Shown here piece after piece: positions 7,522 to 17,528 of a stretch of DNA of 64,000 nucleotides. The notes under the pieces were generated by a model that did no database searches, had not been told where the DNA came from, and saw only the letters and a program-made list of their open reading frames with translations. How positions within the stretch are numbered: position 1 is the first letter of the stretch; every line of letters starts with the position of its first letter. This DNA is from an uncultured Synechococcales cyanobacterium (GTDB lineage: Bacteria; Cyanobacteriota; Cyanobacteriia; Thermosynechococcales; Thermosynechococcaceae), in the NCBI GenBank assembly GCA_902806435.1, contig CADCWO010000001.1:1-64000 (forward strand), written 5' to 3'. Position numbers and translations under genes: made by a program.

Positions 7522-8478
7522 CTAACTTGCTAAATACTCATAGATGTCCGCTTTGCGCTTGCGGAGTTTGGTCAGTGCCTCTCGCTCGATCTGACGTACT
7601 CGCTCACGGCTAATATTTAGCCGATCGCCCACTTTAGCCAGTGTGAGAGGCTGACCGTCTTGAAGACCAAACCGCAGAGCTAAGACTTCCTGCTGTTGAG
7701 AGGTTAAATCAGCCATCAACCGTTCTAGATCAGTTTTAAGGGAGGTCTGCTGAGTATAGTCTTCTGGGGAAGCGGCTGTATCCTCTAGCAGTTCACCTAA
7801 CTCCGTATCTTGATTGTCCCCCACTTTGACATCTAAGGATAGGGGCTGACGAGAACGCTCTAGGTACTCTCGCACCTGCCTCGGAGTTAGCTCTAGTTCT
7901 ACTGCCAACTCATTGACCGTAGCAGCCCGACCGTAACGTTGGGCCAGTTGTCGCTGGGCCTTTTTAATTTTGTTTAGCTTTTCCGTGATGTGAATAGGTA
8001 ATCGAATAGTCCGACCTTTTTCTGCGATCGCTCGCGTGATCGCTTGCCGAATCCACCAGTAGGCATAAGTAGAGAATCGATAGCCCTTCGTTGGGTCAAA
8101 CTTTTCTACGCCACGCTGCATTCCAATCGTGCCCTCTTGGATCAAATCTAAGAGGTCAACATTCCGTTTAATGTATTTTTTGGCAACCGAAACAACTAGC
8201 CGTAGGTTTGCTTCAACCATCTTACGCTTGGCGGTTTGACCAGCCTCAACAGCGCCCTGTAGTTCCGGCTCTGATATCCCAGCAGCTTCAGCCCACTCCT
8301 TAAAAGTAGGAGAATAACCCATCTGTTCATTTAGTGAATTCTGGATTTCATTCAGCTCGCTCAAACGCTGAACCTGCTTTCCGTACAGAATTTCTTGCTC
8401 GTGAGTTAGGAGAGGTACCCGACCAATTTCTCGCAAATAAGTACGAACTAGATCGGTTGAAGTCTCAGCGGTCTTCAT
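7522..8478 (-). CDS. Group 2 sigma-70 factor of the RpoD/SigA family (SigB/SigD type)
   Basis: A 318-residue primary-like sigma factor without region 1.1. Region 1.2 ([17 protein letters not shown]), region 2 with the core-binding and -10-recognition helices (about 88-160, including [18 protein letters not shown] and [14 protein letters not shown]), region 3, and region 4.2 with the -35 recognition helix ([18 protein letters not shown]) are all intact. Cyanobacteria carry several such non-essential factors for light, carbon, nitrogen or stress responses. The length and overall pattern fit SigD best, but SigB cannot be excluded. It is monocistronic, with its own terminator. Confidence 0.93.
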   Translation of the reverse strand: MKTAETSTDLVRTYLREIGRVPLLTHEQEILYGKQVQRLSELNEIQNSLNEQMGYSPTFKEWAEAAGISEPELQGAVEAGQTAKRKMVEANLRLVVSVAKKYIKRNVDLLDLIQEGTIGMQRGVEKFDPTKGYRFSTYAYWWIRQAITRAIAEKGRTIRLPIHITEKLNKIKKAQRQLAQRYGRAATVNELAVELELTPRQVREYLERSRQPLSLDVKVGDNQDTELGELLEDTAASPEDYTQQTSLKTDLERLMADLTSQQQEVLALRFGLQDGQPLTLAKVGDRLNISRERVRQIEREALTKLRKRKADIYEYLAS

Positions 8479-8884
8479 AGAACTAAAGTCTTAGAGATAG
8501 TAATAACTTTGAAAGAGGGGTATTAGGAAGCGGTCATAAGTAACTACAGCAAGCCAGAAATCTGTGGTTTGGCAGCCAATATGCTACTATTGACCCTTTT
8601 TTTGCCGGATTTTAACCGGAACTAAGACAGGTGAAGGTTGAATTAAAACATAGCTCGCGGCTATCGTCAAGGCAAGTATGCTGATTTCAGCTAGGGAAAT
8701 ATAGTTCATTGAAAATTAATTTATGGAGGAGTGATGAGCAATGTATTAAAAATTGTAACATTGCTGAGTTAACTCTCCTACCTCCCAAGGCGGAAGTTGC
8801 GCTTGGTTGGCAATATAGGTGTTAAAAATCCGAGCAGGGCATGAATTTTCCCTATCTTGTATTCAACCCATCTCTCGATAAATT
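8479..8884. other. Intergenic region between the sigma gene and carB
   Basis: These 406 bp hold the upstream region of the sigma factor and the carB 3' flank. One short minus-strand ORF (8587-8709) is the only coding candidate; no clear terminator for carB was seen. Confidence 0.5.
8587..8709 (-). CDS. Possible 40-residue single-pass membrane protein
   Basis: The minus-strand frame starts at ATG 8709 and ends at TAG 8587. Residues 2-24 are hydrophobic (NYISLAEISILALTIAASY), followed by a proline/valine stretch and a basic tail ending KIRQKKGQ, the build of a small thylakoid or plasma-membrane subunit. There is no good Shine-Dalgarno, and I do not recognise it. It lies about 110 bp upstream of the sigma factor on the same strand and could be chance. 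Confidence 0.3.
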   Translation of the reverse strand: MNYISLAEISILALTIAASYVLIQPSPVLVPVKIRQKKGQ

Positions 8885-11800
8885 TTAGTGGTAGTCTTGC
8901 AAAGCTTTTACTTTCAGGGGTTGGGATTGCAGGGTGTCAATAGCAGCCGCAGTCGCTTTAGCACCGGCGATGGTAGTAATAGTAGGGATTTTGTAGGTTA
9001 GGGCGGTACGCCGGATCAGGCGGCCATCTGCCTGAGCTTCTTCCCCAAAGGGAGTATTCAAGATTAGTTGAATTTTTTCATTCTTGATCCAGTCAAGTAC
9101 ATGTGGGCGTCCCTCATGCAGCTTTAAGACTAGCTCTACTTCCAGGCCATGGTCTTGTAAAACCTGTCGAGTTCCAGCTGTAGCGACGACTTGAAACCCT
9201 AGGGCGATTAAGTCTTTAACAACAGGAACCACTGCGACTTTATCGCGATCGCTCATCGATACAAATACCGTTCCCGCTAAGGGCAATCGCTGCCCAGCAG
9301 AGAGCTGAGACTTGGCAAAAGCTTTACCAAAATCCACATCCATGCCCATCGCTTCACCGGTGGAACGCATTTCTGGGCCTAGAATCGTGTCTGTACCAGG
9401 AAATTTATCAAAAGGCAACACTGCTTCTTTGACAGCAACGTGTCGCGGAATTCGTTCTTGGGTAAAGTCAAGCGCTGCCAAGGTTTTACCTGTCATGACG
9501 CGGGCTGCAATCTGTGCCAGAGGTAGGCCAATTGCTTTGGAGACAAACGGAACAGTGCGAGAGGCGCGGGGGTTGACCTCCAAGATATAGACTTGATCCC
9601 CTTGAACTGCAAGCTGGAGATTCATTAAGCCCACCACCTGCAATCGTTTTGCTAATTGCACGGTCCAGCTGCGAATCGTTTCCAGCATCAAGGCTGAAAG
9701 GGAAGAAGCTGGCAGGGCACAGGCCGAATCCCCCGAGTGAATTCCAGCCTGCTCAATGTGCTCCATAATGCCGCCAATCACCACTTCTCCGGTTTGATCG
9801 GCAACGGCATCCACATCGATTTCAATTGCATTCTCCAAAAACTTATCGATCAAGATTGGATGATCGGGCTCCACCTGAACCGCATAGGTCATGTAGCGCT
9901 CTAAATCGGCGTCGGAGTAAACGATTTCCATCGCCCGCCCGCCTAGGACATAGCTGGGGCGGACAACGACAGGATAACTAACCGTTCGAGCAATTTCCAA
10001 TGCTTCTGTGTAGCTGCGGGCAATCCCATTAGGTGGCTGTGGAATGTCGAGTTCTCGCAAGATTTTCTCAAATCGCTCTCGATCTTCCGCAATGTCAATC
10101 GAGTCGGGGGAAGTTCCCCAAATTTTAGTTTTGAGTTTTGAATGTTGAGGGTTAAGCTCTGAATCCAAATCTGAGAACTGAGCACTCAGAACTTCCTGTA
10201 AAGGGACGGCTAGTTTCAAGGGGGTTTGACCGCCAAACTGGATAATAATACCTTCTGGGTTTTCTACCTCCAAGATGTTTAAGACATCTTCCTTCGTGAG
10301 TGGCTCAAAGTAGAGGCGATCGCTGGTGTCGTAGTCAGTGGAAACGGTCTCCGGGTTAGAGTTAACCATGATCGTCTCAAAACCATCTGCCCGCAGGGCA
10401 TAGGAGGCGTGACAGCAGCAGTAGTCAAACTCAATCCCCTGACCAATCCGGTTGGGACCAGAACCAAGGATCATCACTTTGCGCCGCTGGGAGGGCTGCA
10501 CCTCTGATTCTGCTTCGTAAGTGGAGTAGTAGTAAGGGGTAAAGGCTTCAAACTCCGCCGCGCAGGTGTCAACGGTTTTGTAGACCGGCAGGACGCCCAG
10601 TTGCTGCCGATAGCTGCGCACTGCATCTTCCGAGGTTTTGGTAGCATAAGCGATTTGGCGATCGCTAAAACCTTGTCGTTTGATTGCAAATAACTCATCC
10701 ACCGACAGCTTCTCCAGCAGGGTGCGCTTCAGAAACTTTTCAGTTTCCAGCAATCCCTGCAACTGCCGCAAAAACCAGGGGTCAATTCCTGTAAGTTCAT
10801 AGATCTCCTCTATGCTCATCCCCATCAGTAGAGCGTGACGAATCGTAAAAATACGCTCTGGATTCGGAGTGCGCAATCCGGAGCGTATTTGTTCTAAACT
10901 CGGTAGCTTTTCTTTGCGATCGCAGCCCCAGCCCCCGCGATTGGTTTCCAGGGAGCGCAAGGCTTTTTGCAAGGACTCTTGAAAGGTGCGGCCGATTGCC
11001 ATTGCTTCTCCCACCGACTTCATTTGGGTAGTGAGCACTTCTTTCGTACCGGGAAACTTCTCAAAAGCGAACCGGGGCACCTTGGTCACTACGTAATCAA
11101 TTGACGGCTCAAAACTGGCCGGTGTTTTCTGGGTGATGTCATTGGGAATTTCGTTCAGGGTGTAGCCAACAGCCAACTTCGCTGCGATCTTGGCGATCGG
11201 GAAGCCTGTTGCTTTGGAAGCCAAGGCTGAGGAGCGAGAAACGCGGGGGTTCATTTCGATCACAATCACCTCCCCTGTGACTGGATTCACGGCAAACTGG
11301 ATATTCGAGCCCCCCGTTTCGACACCAATCTCTCGGATGATTTTGATGGAAGCATCTCGCAATCGCTGGTATTCTTTATCCGTCAAAGTCTGAGCTGGAG
11401 CTACGGTGATTGAGTCCCCTGTATGAATTCCCATTGGATCGACATTTTCAATCGAGCAAATAATCACCACATTGTCAGCGAGATCTCGCATCACCTCTAG
11501 CTCATACTCTTTCCAGCCAATTAGGGATAGTTCAACCAGGATTTGGGAAACGGGACTGGCATCTAACCCTGATTGGCAAATTTCCTCAAATTCTTCCTGG
11601 TTGTAAGCAATTCCTCCCCCAGTACCACCAAGGGTGTAAGCAGGCCGGATAATTAAGGGGTAGCTGCCAATCTGCTGGGCAACCTGCTTGGCCTCCACTA
11701 ATGTTTGTGCTAGCCCAGACGGGCAAACGCCAACACCAATCCGCTCCATTGCTTCTTTGAACAGCTTGCGATCTTCTGCCATCTCAATCGCCGCTAAATT

Positions 11801-12154
11801 TGCGCCGATTAACTTGACCCCGTATTTGTCCAAAACCCCATTCTTGGCAAGGGTTACGGCGAGATTCAGTGCGGTTTGCCCTCCCATAGTTGGCAGCAAG
11901 GCATCCGGACGCTCTTGGGCAATTACCTTCTCAACTAGTTCTGGGGTTAAGGGCTCAACATAAGTCCGATCCGCCGTGTCTGGATCAGTCATGATCGTTG
12001 CCGGATTGGAGTTAACTAGCACCACTTCGTACCCTTCATCCCGTAAGGCTTTACAAGCTTGGGTGCCAGAATAATCAAATTCAGAAGCTTGCCCAATCAC
12101 AATCGGGCCAGAACCAATCAACAGAATTTTGTGCAGGTCGTTGCGGCGAGGCAT
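8885..12154 (-). CDS. carB: Carbamoyl-phosphate synthase large subunit
   Basis: About 1089 residues from ATG 12154, giving the family N-terminus [14 protein letters not shown]; a TTG ten codons upstream also keeps the frame open but is less likely. It has two ATP-grasp carboxyphosphate/carbamate halves, each opening with a G-S-G-P-(I/N)-x-I-G-Q motif, then an oligomerisation domain and a C-terminal MGS-like allosteric domain. It makes carbamoyl phosphate for arginine and pyrimidine synthesis with CarA, which is not in the window. In the second half, before [10 protein letters not shown], about 20 residues ([20 protein letters not shown]) look like a translated AT-rich short repeat (see 10127-10189). 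Confidence 0.97.
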   Translation of the reverse strand: MPRRNDLHKILLIGSGPIVIGQASEFDYSGTQACKALRDEGYEVVLVNSNPATIMTDPDTADRTYVEPLTPELVEKVIAQERPDALLPTMGGQTALNLAVTLAKNGVLDKYGVKLIGANLAAIEMAEDRKLFKEAMERIGVGVCPSGLAQTLVEAKQVAQQIGSYPLIIRPAYTLGGTGGGIAYNQEEFEEICQSGLDASPVSQILVELSLIGWKEYELEVMRDLADNVVIICSIENVDPMGIHTGDSITVAPAQTLTDKEYQRLRDASIKIIREIGVETGGSNIQFAVNPVTGEVIVIEMNPRVSRSSALASKATGFPIAKIAAKLAVGYTLNEIPNDITQKTPASFEPSIDYVVTKVPRFAFEKFPGTKEVLTTQMKSVGEAMAIGRTFQESLQKALRSLETNRGGWGCDRKEKLPSLEQIRSGLRTPNPERIFTIRHALLMGMSIEEIYELTGIDPWFLRQLQGLLETEKFLKRTLLEKLSVDELFAIKRQGFSDRQIAYATKTSEDAVRSYRQQLGVLPVYKTVDTCAAEFEAFTPYYYSTYEAESEVQPSQRRKVMILGSGPNRIGQGIEFDYCCCHASYALRADGFETIMVNSNPETVSTDYDTSDRLYFEPLTKEDVLNILEVENPEGIIIQFGGQTPLKLAVPLQEVLSAQFSDLDSELNPQHSKLKTKIWGTSPDSIDIAEDRERFEKILRELDIPQPPNGIARSYTEALEIARTVSYPVVVRPSYVLGGRAMEIVYSDADLERYMTYAVQVEPDHPILIDKFLENAIEIDVDAVADQTGEVVIGGIMEHIEQAGIHSGDSACALPASSLSALMLETIRSWTVQLAKRLQVVGLMNLQLAVQGDQVYILEVNPRASRTVPFVSKAIGLPLAQIAARVMTGKTLAALDFTQERIPRHVAVKEAVLPFDKFPGTDTILGPEMRSTGEAMGMDVDFGKAFAKSQLSAGQRLPLAGTVFVSMSDRDKVAVVPVVKDLIALGFQVVATAGTRQVLQDHGLEVELVLKLHEGRPHVLDWIKNEKIQLILNTPFGEEAQADGRLIRRTALTYKIPTITTIAGAKATAAAIDTLQSQPLKVKALQDYH
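10127..10189 (-). repeat. Short repeat-like in-frame insertion inside carB
   Basis: The minus-strand DNA runs through CTGAGTGCTCAGTTCTCAG and ends CATTCAAAACTCAAAACT. This is the style of the short AACTCAAAACT / CAGAACTCAG dispersed repeats common between genes in many cyanobacteria. It is 63 bp, a multiple of three, and keeps the carB frame open. The encoded residues fall in a loop just before [10 protein letters not shown], where carB homologues vary in length. Confidence 0.5.
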
Positions 12155-12362
12155 AGGTTTTGGGAGAGGTTGCGAGAAAAGCAAATCAGCTTGTTAATTT
12201 TAAGCCTTGCTAGGTCCATGTACTGTCATTAGTGCTGCAATTAAAAATCACAGTTCACCAAAGCCACTCATCGGCATTTAGTCACTGGGTAGGAGCGATC
12301 GCTGCGCATGGATGGCACTTACTACAGTATCGAAGTTCAATAGATTCAGCATAATAATGACA

Positions 12363-12869
12363 TTAAACAGATTTAGCTGTGCTAATCCGACGACCAAGGA
12401 TGGCTAAGTCGCGTTCAATACCGTCTAGCTTGGCAACCCTCGGTAAATAGCCCCAATGAGTAAAGCCTAGCCCCTCAAACAACCGTAAGCTTGGCTGGTT
12501 ATGGCCAAAGATAAATCCAAGCAAGGTCGTAAAACCAAGGAATGAACTTTGCGCAACGGCTTGCGCTAGTAGTTGTTTACCAACGCCTTGTCCTTGGTAG
12601 CTTGGGGAGACATAGACACTGACTTCTGCCGTCTCCTGGTAAGCAGGCCGTCCGTAGAACAACTGAAAACTCAGCCATCCCACCACAGTTGCATCACCTA
12701 TCATTACCCAAAGCGGGTGACTAGTTGGTGTATGCGCCCGAAACCAGCCCAGCCGATCTTCAACTGAAACGGGAACTATATCGGCAGTTGCAATCCGACC
12801 AGGGATGGCGGCATTATAAATCTGCACAATTGCCGTCAGATCAGTCTCAGTTGCATTGCGTATTTGCAT
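12363..12869 (-). CDS. GNAT N-acetyltransferase, phosphinothricin acetyltransferase-like
   Basis: A 168-residue single-domain acetyltransferase. MQIRNATETDLTAIVQIYN is the usual opening of this subfamily, AEVSVYVSPSYQGQGVGKQLL holds the acetyl-CoA pyrophosphate-binding loop (QGQGVG), and NQPSLRLFEGLGFTHWG is the C-terminal signature. Relatives acetylate phosphinothricin, methionine sulfoximine or other small amines; the natural substrate here is unknown. It stands alone between carB and the YihY gene, both on the same strand. Confidence 0.88.
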   Translation of the reverse strand: MQIRNATETDLTAIVQIYNAAIPGRIATADIVPVSVEDRLGWFRAHTPTSHPLWVMIGDATVVGWLSFQLFYGRPAYQETAEVSVYVSPSYQGQGVGKQLLAQAVAQSSFLGFTTLLGFIFGHNQPSLRLFEGLGFTHWGYLPRVAKLDGIERDLAILGRRISTAKSV

Positions 12870-12978
12870 AAAGTGTCAGACCTACAAGTGACGCAGACAT
12901 CCCATCCACCAAGGCGACTAATATCTACACAGACCGGAGAAGTCTAACGTTTAGACTTTAAAGCCTCTGCTCCTTTGC

Positions 12979-13893
12979 TTATTTGCGACGAGAGCGCATG
13001 GCTTCACCCACCGTGACGTTTAACTGTGCCCCAATCAGCAAAGCCAAAGCACTTAAGTAAAGCCACAGCAGCAGGACAATCACCGCTCCCACAGCACCAT
13101 AAGCACGGTTGTAGTTGCCAAAATAGGAGACGTACAGGCGAAACAAGCCGGAAGCGGTAGCCCACAGTAGCGCTGCCAAAATTGCCCCTGGCAAAATTGG
13201 GGTGCCTGGCTTCCAGCGGCTAGGGCCGTAGCGGTAAATAAAGGCAGCAGCAATCGCAACCATCCCTAAAGCTAGAGGCCAGCTTGACAATTGCCAAAGT
13301 TTCAGCAATCCCGGTGCAAAAATGCCACTTTCTTTGGCGATATTTCGGATGATCAAATTACTGATAAATACACTTAAAGAGGCGATCGCTAGCAGAATAA
13401 TTGTGCCAATGGTCAGTGCGATCGCAACCAGTTTTGCTTTCCAAAAAGGTCGAGCTTGCTTTTGCGGAATTTCATAGATGTGGTCAAAGGCGATCATGGC
13501 AGAATTAAGCGCACTGGAAGCCACCCAGAGTGCAGCTATAAAACTAACCGAAAACAAGCCACCATTACGACTGGTATAAAGCTGCTCCCGCGCAAAATCG
13601 CCCAATAAACTTAAAACTTCTTCCGGCGCAACTTCACTCAATTGGCTAATCAACCCTTGAAAGCTGTTTTTAGTAGAAGCGCCAAATAAACCAATCGCTG
13701 TCAAAGCCGCTAGAGTTGCCGGAAAAATTGACAACATTGCATTGTAAGCCATTTCCGAGGCCAAACCTGGTAGGCGTTGCTTCAGGGCATTCTCTACTGT
13801 TTTACGAAGGGTAGCAATGCTGAGATAGCGAAAAAAGCGAAAGAAACGAGCAGATGCCATAGGCGCTGGAGTTAAGTTAAATTTTCTGAACAT
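12979..13893 (-). CDS. YihY/virulence factor BrkB family membrane protein
   Basis: A 304-residue integral membrane protein with about six hydrophobic segments and the family motifs GLASEMAYNAMLSIFPATLAAL near the N-terminus and YRYGPSRWKPGTPILPGAILAALLWA later. The family was once called ribonuclease BN, but that activity belongs to another protein; its real role, probably envelope-related, is unclear. The basic tail MRSRRK is cytoplasmic by the positive-inside rule. It is transcribed away from nblS. Confidence 0.88.
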   Translation of the reverse strand: MFRKFNLTPAPMASARFFRFFRYLSIATLRKTVENALKQRLPGLASEMAYNAMLSIFPATLAALTAIGLFGASTKNSFQGLISQLSEVAPEEVLSLLGDFAREQLYTSRNGGLFSVSFIAALWVASSALNSAMIAFDHIYEIPQKQARPFWKAKLVAIALTIGTIILLAIASLSVFISNLIIRNIAKESGIFAPGLLKLWQLSSWPLALGMVAIAAAFIYRYGPSRWKPGTPILPGAILAALLWATASGLFRLYVSYFGNYNRAYGAVGAVIVLLLWLYLSALALLIGAQLNVTVGEAMRSRRK

Positions 13894-14020
13894 AATTGAT
13901 TCTTCTGTTAGCAGCTGCGCTTCAGCAGCCCACTTAAACCCAGTTGGTGTTGTCGTCAGTGAACCTTAAGCTTTTCATTAAAATATGTAAATATAGTTGC
14001 ATCTGTTAAGGTTTTTTTAT

Positions 14021-14041
14021 GCGTTCTAAAAAATAGAACGC
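14021..14041. promoter_or_regulatory. Perfect inverted repeat upstream of nblS
   Basis: GCGTTCTA (14021-14028) and TAGAACGC (14034-14041) are perfect inverted copies separated by five A. It lies 60 bp before the nblS start and could be an operator or an mRNA hairpin. Confidence 0.45.
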
Positions 14042-14100
14042 GTATCAGCTTTAGTACCACAGATGTTAAGCGTTACTAGTTACACCGTCTAGGTTTACCC

Positions 14101-16071
14101 TTGATTGCTTTTTTGAAGACAGTTGCAGAAATAATTGCCCGGTGGTGGTCTGAGTTTACCATTCAGACCCGGTTGATGGCTGCAGCGACGCTTGTCGTTT
14201 CCTTACTGATGAGTGCCTTAACATTCTGGGCTGTCAATACGATTCAACAAGATGCCCGCCTGCACGATACACGTTTTGGCCGCGATTTAGGGCTCTTGCT
14301 GGCCGCAAACGTTGCTCCCCTGGTTGCTGATCAAAACTATACAGAATTAGCTCGGTTTTCGCGGGATTTTTATCACAGCACCTCCAACGTTCGCTACATG
14401 CTCTACGCGGATGAGCAAGGGAGTATTTACTACGGCATTCCCTTCTCTGAATCCCAGGTAACGAATTCCTTAACGCTCCAACGGCATATCCAATTGCCAG
14501 AAGGCTCCTCAGAGTTTGATTCCCCTAGGGTGCGACAGCATTTGACCCCCGATGGAGAGGTAGCTGACGTGTTTGTACCCCTCAAACATGATGGTCAGTA
14601 TCTTGGAGTGTTAGCGATTGGCATCAATCCCCACGCTACGGTTGTTGCTTCATCCCATTTAACCCGAGATGTCACCTTGGCTGTGTTTATCTCAATTTGG
14701 GTGATGGTAATCCTGGGTGCAGTTTTTAACGCCCTGATTATTACTCGCCCAATCAAGGAGCTTCTAGTGGGAGTTAAAAATATTGCTGCTGGTAACTTCA
14801 AGCAGCGAGTTGATTTGCCATTTGGCGGTGAGCTTGGTGAGCTAATTTTAAGATTTAATGAAATGGCAGAACGCCTAGAGCGTTATGAGGAGCACAATAT
14901 TGAAGAACTGACGGCAGAAAAAGCAAAGTTAGAAACTTTAGTTTCGACCATTGTCGATGGAGCAGTACTACTAGATACCGAGCTGCAAGTTGTCTTAGCT
15001 AACCCAACCGCCCGCCGGATTTTTGGTTGGGAAACTAATCATGTGATTGGTGCTAATGTGCTTCACTTCTTACCTGATACCGCCCAAATCGAATTAGCAC
15101 GGCCCCTCCAAAAAGTTGCGCTGGGCGAACGTGATGCAGCAGAGTTCCGGATCACCTTAAATTCACCTAGTAAACGAATAATCCGCATCCTGCTTACAAC
15201 TGTTCTCGATCAGTACCGAGAAAAACCGAAAGGGATTGCGATGACGGTACAAGATATTACCCGTGAGGTGGAACTCAACGATGCCAAAAGCCAGTTCATC
15301 AGTAACGTGTCCCACGAACTACGAACCCCCCTGTTCAATATCAAGTCATTCATTGAAACCTTGCACGAATATGGCGATAGCTTAAGTGAACTTGAACGTC
15401 AGGAATTTCTAGAAACTGCAAACCGGGAAACGGATCGCCTTAGCCGCTTAGTCAACGACGTTCTCGATCTTTCTCGCCTAGAGTCGGGACGGCAGTATCA
15501 ATTTGAGCCGATAGACCTTGCTGCAACGGTTGAACAAACCCTCCGCACCTATCAACTGAATGCGCGAGATAAAGGAATTCATCTCATCCAGGAAATCGAC
15601 CCGCAACTGCCGAGCGTTTGGGGAAATTACGATCTACTGCTGCAAGTCTTTGCAAATTTAGTCGGTAATGCGCTCAAGTTTACCCTCTCTGGAGGACGGG
15701 TGGCGATTCGTGCCTACCCCTTAGAATCTGAGAGCGAGGAGCAGCCCAGCCAGGTGCGGATAGAAGTTTCTGATACTGGGATTGGCATTGACCTAGCCGA
15801 CCAGACGGGAATTTTTGAGCGATTTTTTCGAGTTGAGAACCGGGTGCATGTGCTTGAAGGTACAGGATTAGGACTGTCAATTGTCCGCAGTATTCTGGAA
15901 AAGCACCACACAGCTATTCATCTAATTAGTGAACTAGGCGTTGGCACTACCTTTTGGTTTGACTTAGCTGTGGCTCAAGAACCAGGGAAGCCCTTGGTGG
16001 CTCAACCAGTAATAGATTCTTCAACACCAGTAACTGTTGCGGCAACCGTCAACTCTTCTTCATCAGGCTAA
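14101..16071 (+). CDS. nblS: Sensor histidine kinase NblS (Hik33/DspA)
   Basis: A 656-residue membrane kinase conserved in cyanobacteria and some plastids, controlling high-light, nutrient and cold responses and phycobilisome breakdown. It has a transmembrane segment at about 25-46, an extracytoplasmic sensor (47-190), a second membrane segment (191-214), a HAMP domain (215-268), a PAS domain (275-385), a dimerisation domain with phosphoacceptor His405 in SNVSHELRTPLF, and the HATPase domain with the N box (NLVGNALKF), DTGIGI and GTGLGLSIV. The frame opens with TTG at 14101, giving MIAFLKTVAEIIARWWSEFTI, a typical NblS N-terminus. Known partners are the RpaB and NrrA-type regulators, none of which is here. 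Confidence 0.95.
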   Translation: MIAFLKTVAEIIARWWSEFTIQTRLMAAATLVVSLLMSALTFWAVNTIQQDARLHDTRFGRDLGLLLAANVAPLVADQNYTELARFSRDFYHSTSNVRYMLYADEQGSIYYGIPFSESQVTNSLTLQRHIQLPEGSSEFDSPRVRQHLTPDGEVADVFVPLKHDGQYLGVLAIGINPHATVVASSHLTRDVTLAVFISIWVMVILGAVFNALIITRPIKELLVGVKNIAAGNFKQRVDLPFGGELGELILRFNEMAERLERYEEHNIEELTAEKAKLETLVSTIVDGAVLLDTELQVVLANPTARRIFGWETNHVIGANVLHFLPDTAQIELARPLQKVALGERDAAEFRITLNSPSKRIIRILLTTVLDQYREKPKGIAMTVQDITREVELNDAKSQFISNVSHELRTPLFNIKSFIETLHEYGDSLSELERQEFLETANRETDRLSRLVNDVLDLSRLESGRQYQFEPIDLAATVEQTLRTYQLNARDKGIHLIQEIDPQLPSVWGNYDLLLQVFANLVGNALKFTLSGGRVAIRAYPLESESEEQPSQVRIEVSDTGIGIDLADQTGIFERFFRVENRVHVLEGTGLGLSIVRSILEKHHTAIHLISELGVGTTFWFDLAVAQEPGKPLVAQPVIDSSTPVTVAATVNSSSSG

Positions 16072-16086
16072 AAGGCAACTAGAGTT

Positions 16087-16428
16087 TTAGAGCAGGAGCA
16101 GTAGTAAAGCAAACATGCCAAGGATCAGCCAGGTATAACGGCGTAACCACTGCCCAAAGCGACTCGTCATTGTCTCAGACTGTACTGTAGTAGGTGGTGT
16201 AGATTGATTGCGATAAAGCGTACATTCTTTAGCGTAGGGGCGCTGGGGAAAAGTGCAGCTGTCATCAAGGTGATAACGGCAAGATTGGCACAAGAATTCC
16301 TGCCCTAAAGCGCGGTGCAAGGGGATGCCGGGGTGACCATGCGCCTTTAAGAGGCTACGACAGTGAGGACAAGCGATCGCTTGAGAATCAACAGATTGCT
16401 GGCAGCGGGGACAATAAGGCATTGGCAC
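16087..16428 (-). CDS. Zinc-ribbon protein with C-terminal membrane anchor
   Basis: A 113-residue protein with two zinc-binding regions, CPRCQQSVDSQAIACPHC near the N-terminus and CQSCRYHLDDSC in the middle, followed by a polar linker and a C-terminal hydrophobic helix (WLILGMFALLLLLL) that ends the chain. It is therefore probably tail-anchored with its zinc domain in the cytoplasm. No function is known. It converges on nblS, the two stops lying 16 bp apart. Confidence 0.75.
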   Translation of the reverse strand: MPMPYCPRCQQSVDSQAIACPHCRSLLKAHGHPGIPLHRALGQEFLCQSCRYHLDDSCTFPQRPYAKECTLYRNQSTPPTTVQSETMTSRFGQWLRRYTWLILGMFALLLLLL

Positions 16429-16497
16429 AGCTTTACTTTAAGCAGAGGCAAACTTTAAATTGCCTTTCAACTCTATTCTGATGGAACTGGTTGAGGT

Positions 16498-16526
16498 TTG
16501 ACAAAATAGAAGTATCAACCTAGACT
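16498..16526 (+). promoter_or_regulatory. Putative sigma-70 promoter of the phasin-like gene
   Basis: A perfect TTGACA (16498-16503) is followed by a 17 bp spacer and TAGACT (16521-16526). It lies about 80 bp before the start codon of the phasin-like gene. Confidence 0.55.
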
Positions 16527-16605
16527 AAGCAGTTCTTTGCAGACGGTTGTTTCAGTTCAAAACCCATTTAGTCCTGTTGGTTAAGCCAATTAGTGTGAAA
16601 AGATT

Positions 16606-16929
16606 ATGGATAGCAACAACTTGTTTAAACAACTTTTGATGATTGGCGTTGGTACAACAACGTTAGTTGCCGAGAAAATTCGGGAGGTCAGTGATGAATG
16701 GGTAAAAGATGGTCGCTTGAATCCTGACCAGGCCAAAACATTTGTTGACGATTTCCTGCGGCAACTGCGGACCGACAGCGGCGGTTGGGAAGACCAAATG
16801 CAACGACAGTTACGTAATGTGCTGCAAGATCTAGGGGTACCTCGCCAAGCGGAGATGGATGAATTGCGAGGTCGAATTGACCGCTTAGAGCGTCAGGTAA
16901 GAGACTTAGAGAATAAGCTTTGGCGGTAG
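16606..16929 (+). CDS. Phasin-family-like coiled-coil protein
   Basis: A 107-residue helical protein. The N-terminal part (LFKQLLMIGVGTTTLVAEKIREVSDEWVKDG) and the heptad-rich C-terminus (ELRGRIDRLERQVRDLENKLW) match the PhaF/PhaI-like phasin family. Members coat polyhydroxyalkanoate granules in some bacteria, but many cyanobacterial homologues have no demonstrated granule role. It is followed 30 bp later by the FKBP gene on the same strand, probably in one transcript from the promoter at 16498-16526. Confidence 0.75.
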   Translation: MDSNNLFKQLLMIGVGTTTLVAEKIREVSDEWVKDGRLNPDQAKTFVDDFLRQLRTDSGGWEDQMQRQLRNVLQDLGVPRQAEMDELRGRIDRLERQVRDLENKLWR

Positions 16930-16959
16930 TATAGCTACACCATTTTTGGAGGAACACCC

Positions 16960-17478
16960 TTGCAGAGTATTCTAGTTAGTCTGGCTGTTATTGTAGTTTG
17001 TGCTTTAGTGCTAGTGGTAGCCCAATTAGGCACCAACTCCGCTGAAACTATTGCTGCCAGCTTAAATTCTTCCCCAACGGAAGTGCTTGCTTCCGTAGCA
17101 CCAAAAGAGGTCAATCCGTCTATGAAGTCAGATGCAGAACTTACGACAACCCCTTCCGGCCTGAAGTACCAAGACCTGGAGGCAGGTACAGGCGCTACAC
17201 CTCAACGAGGCCAAAAGGTGACAGTTCATTACACCGGCACCTTAGAAGATGGGACAAAATTTGACAGCTCTCGCGATCGCAACCAACCTTTCCAATTCCA
17301 GATTGGTGTGGGTCAAGTCATCAAAGGCTGGGATGAAGGTGTTAGCACCATGAGAGTTGGCGGCCGCCGCCAATTGGTGATTCCTGCTGAGCTTGGTTAT
17401 GGGGCTCGTGGCGCTGGTGGTGTCATTCCCCCTAACGCGACGCTTGTGTTTGATGTGGAGTTGCTGGGAGTTGGCTAA
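16960..17478 (+). CDS. FKBP-type peptidyl-prolyl cis-trans isomerase, membrane-anchored or exported
   Basis: A 172-residue protein starting at TTG 16960, supported by GGAGGA eight bases upstream. Residues 1-24 form a hydrophobic signal or anchor, then comes a polar linker, then one FKBP domain (about 70-172) with [44 protein letters not shown] and [14 protein letters not shown]. It catalyses proline isomerisation, likely in the periplasm or thylakoid lumen. No Cys follows the hydrophobic segment, so it is not an obvious lipoprotein. Confidence 0.93.
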   Translation: MQSILVSLAVIVVCALVLVVAQLGTNSAETIAASLNSSPTEVLASVAPKEVNPSMKSDAELTTTPSGLKYQDLEAGTGATPQRGQKVTVHYTGTLEDGTKFDSSRDRNQPFQFQIGVGQVIKGWDEGVSTMRVGGRRQLVIPAELGYGARGAGGVIPPNATLVFDVELLGVG

Positions 17479-17492
17479 AGCCTCCTGAGCAG

Positions 17493-17511
17493 GGGGACAG
17501 TAACTGTCCCC
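17493..17511. terminator. Hairpin between the convergent FKBP and SLH genes
   Basis: GGGGACAG (17493-17500) and CTGTCCCC (17504-17511) form a perfect 8 bp stem with loop TAA. There is no T run on either side, so it may only be an RNA 3'-end stabiliser or a weak bidirectional terminator. Confidence 0.4.
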
Positions 17512-17528
17512 ACTTGTCCTGGTGCTAC

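Noticed and set aside
14041-14100. HLR1-type high-light element upstream of nblS
   Set aside because: GTTACA followed by GGTTTACC is present near 14080, but the spacing and the second half do not match the direct-repeat consensus.
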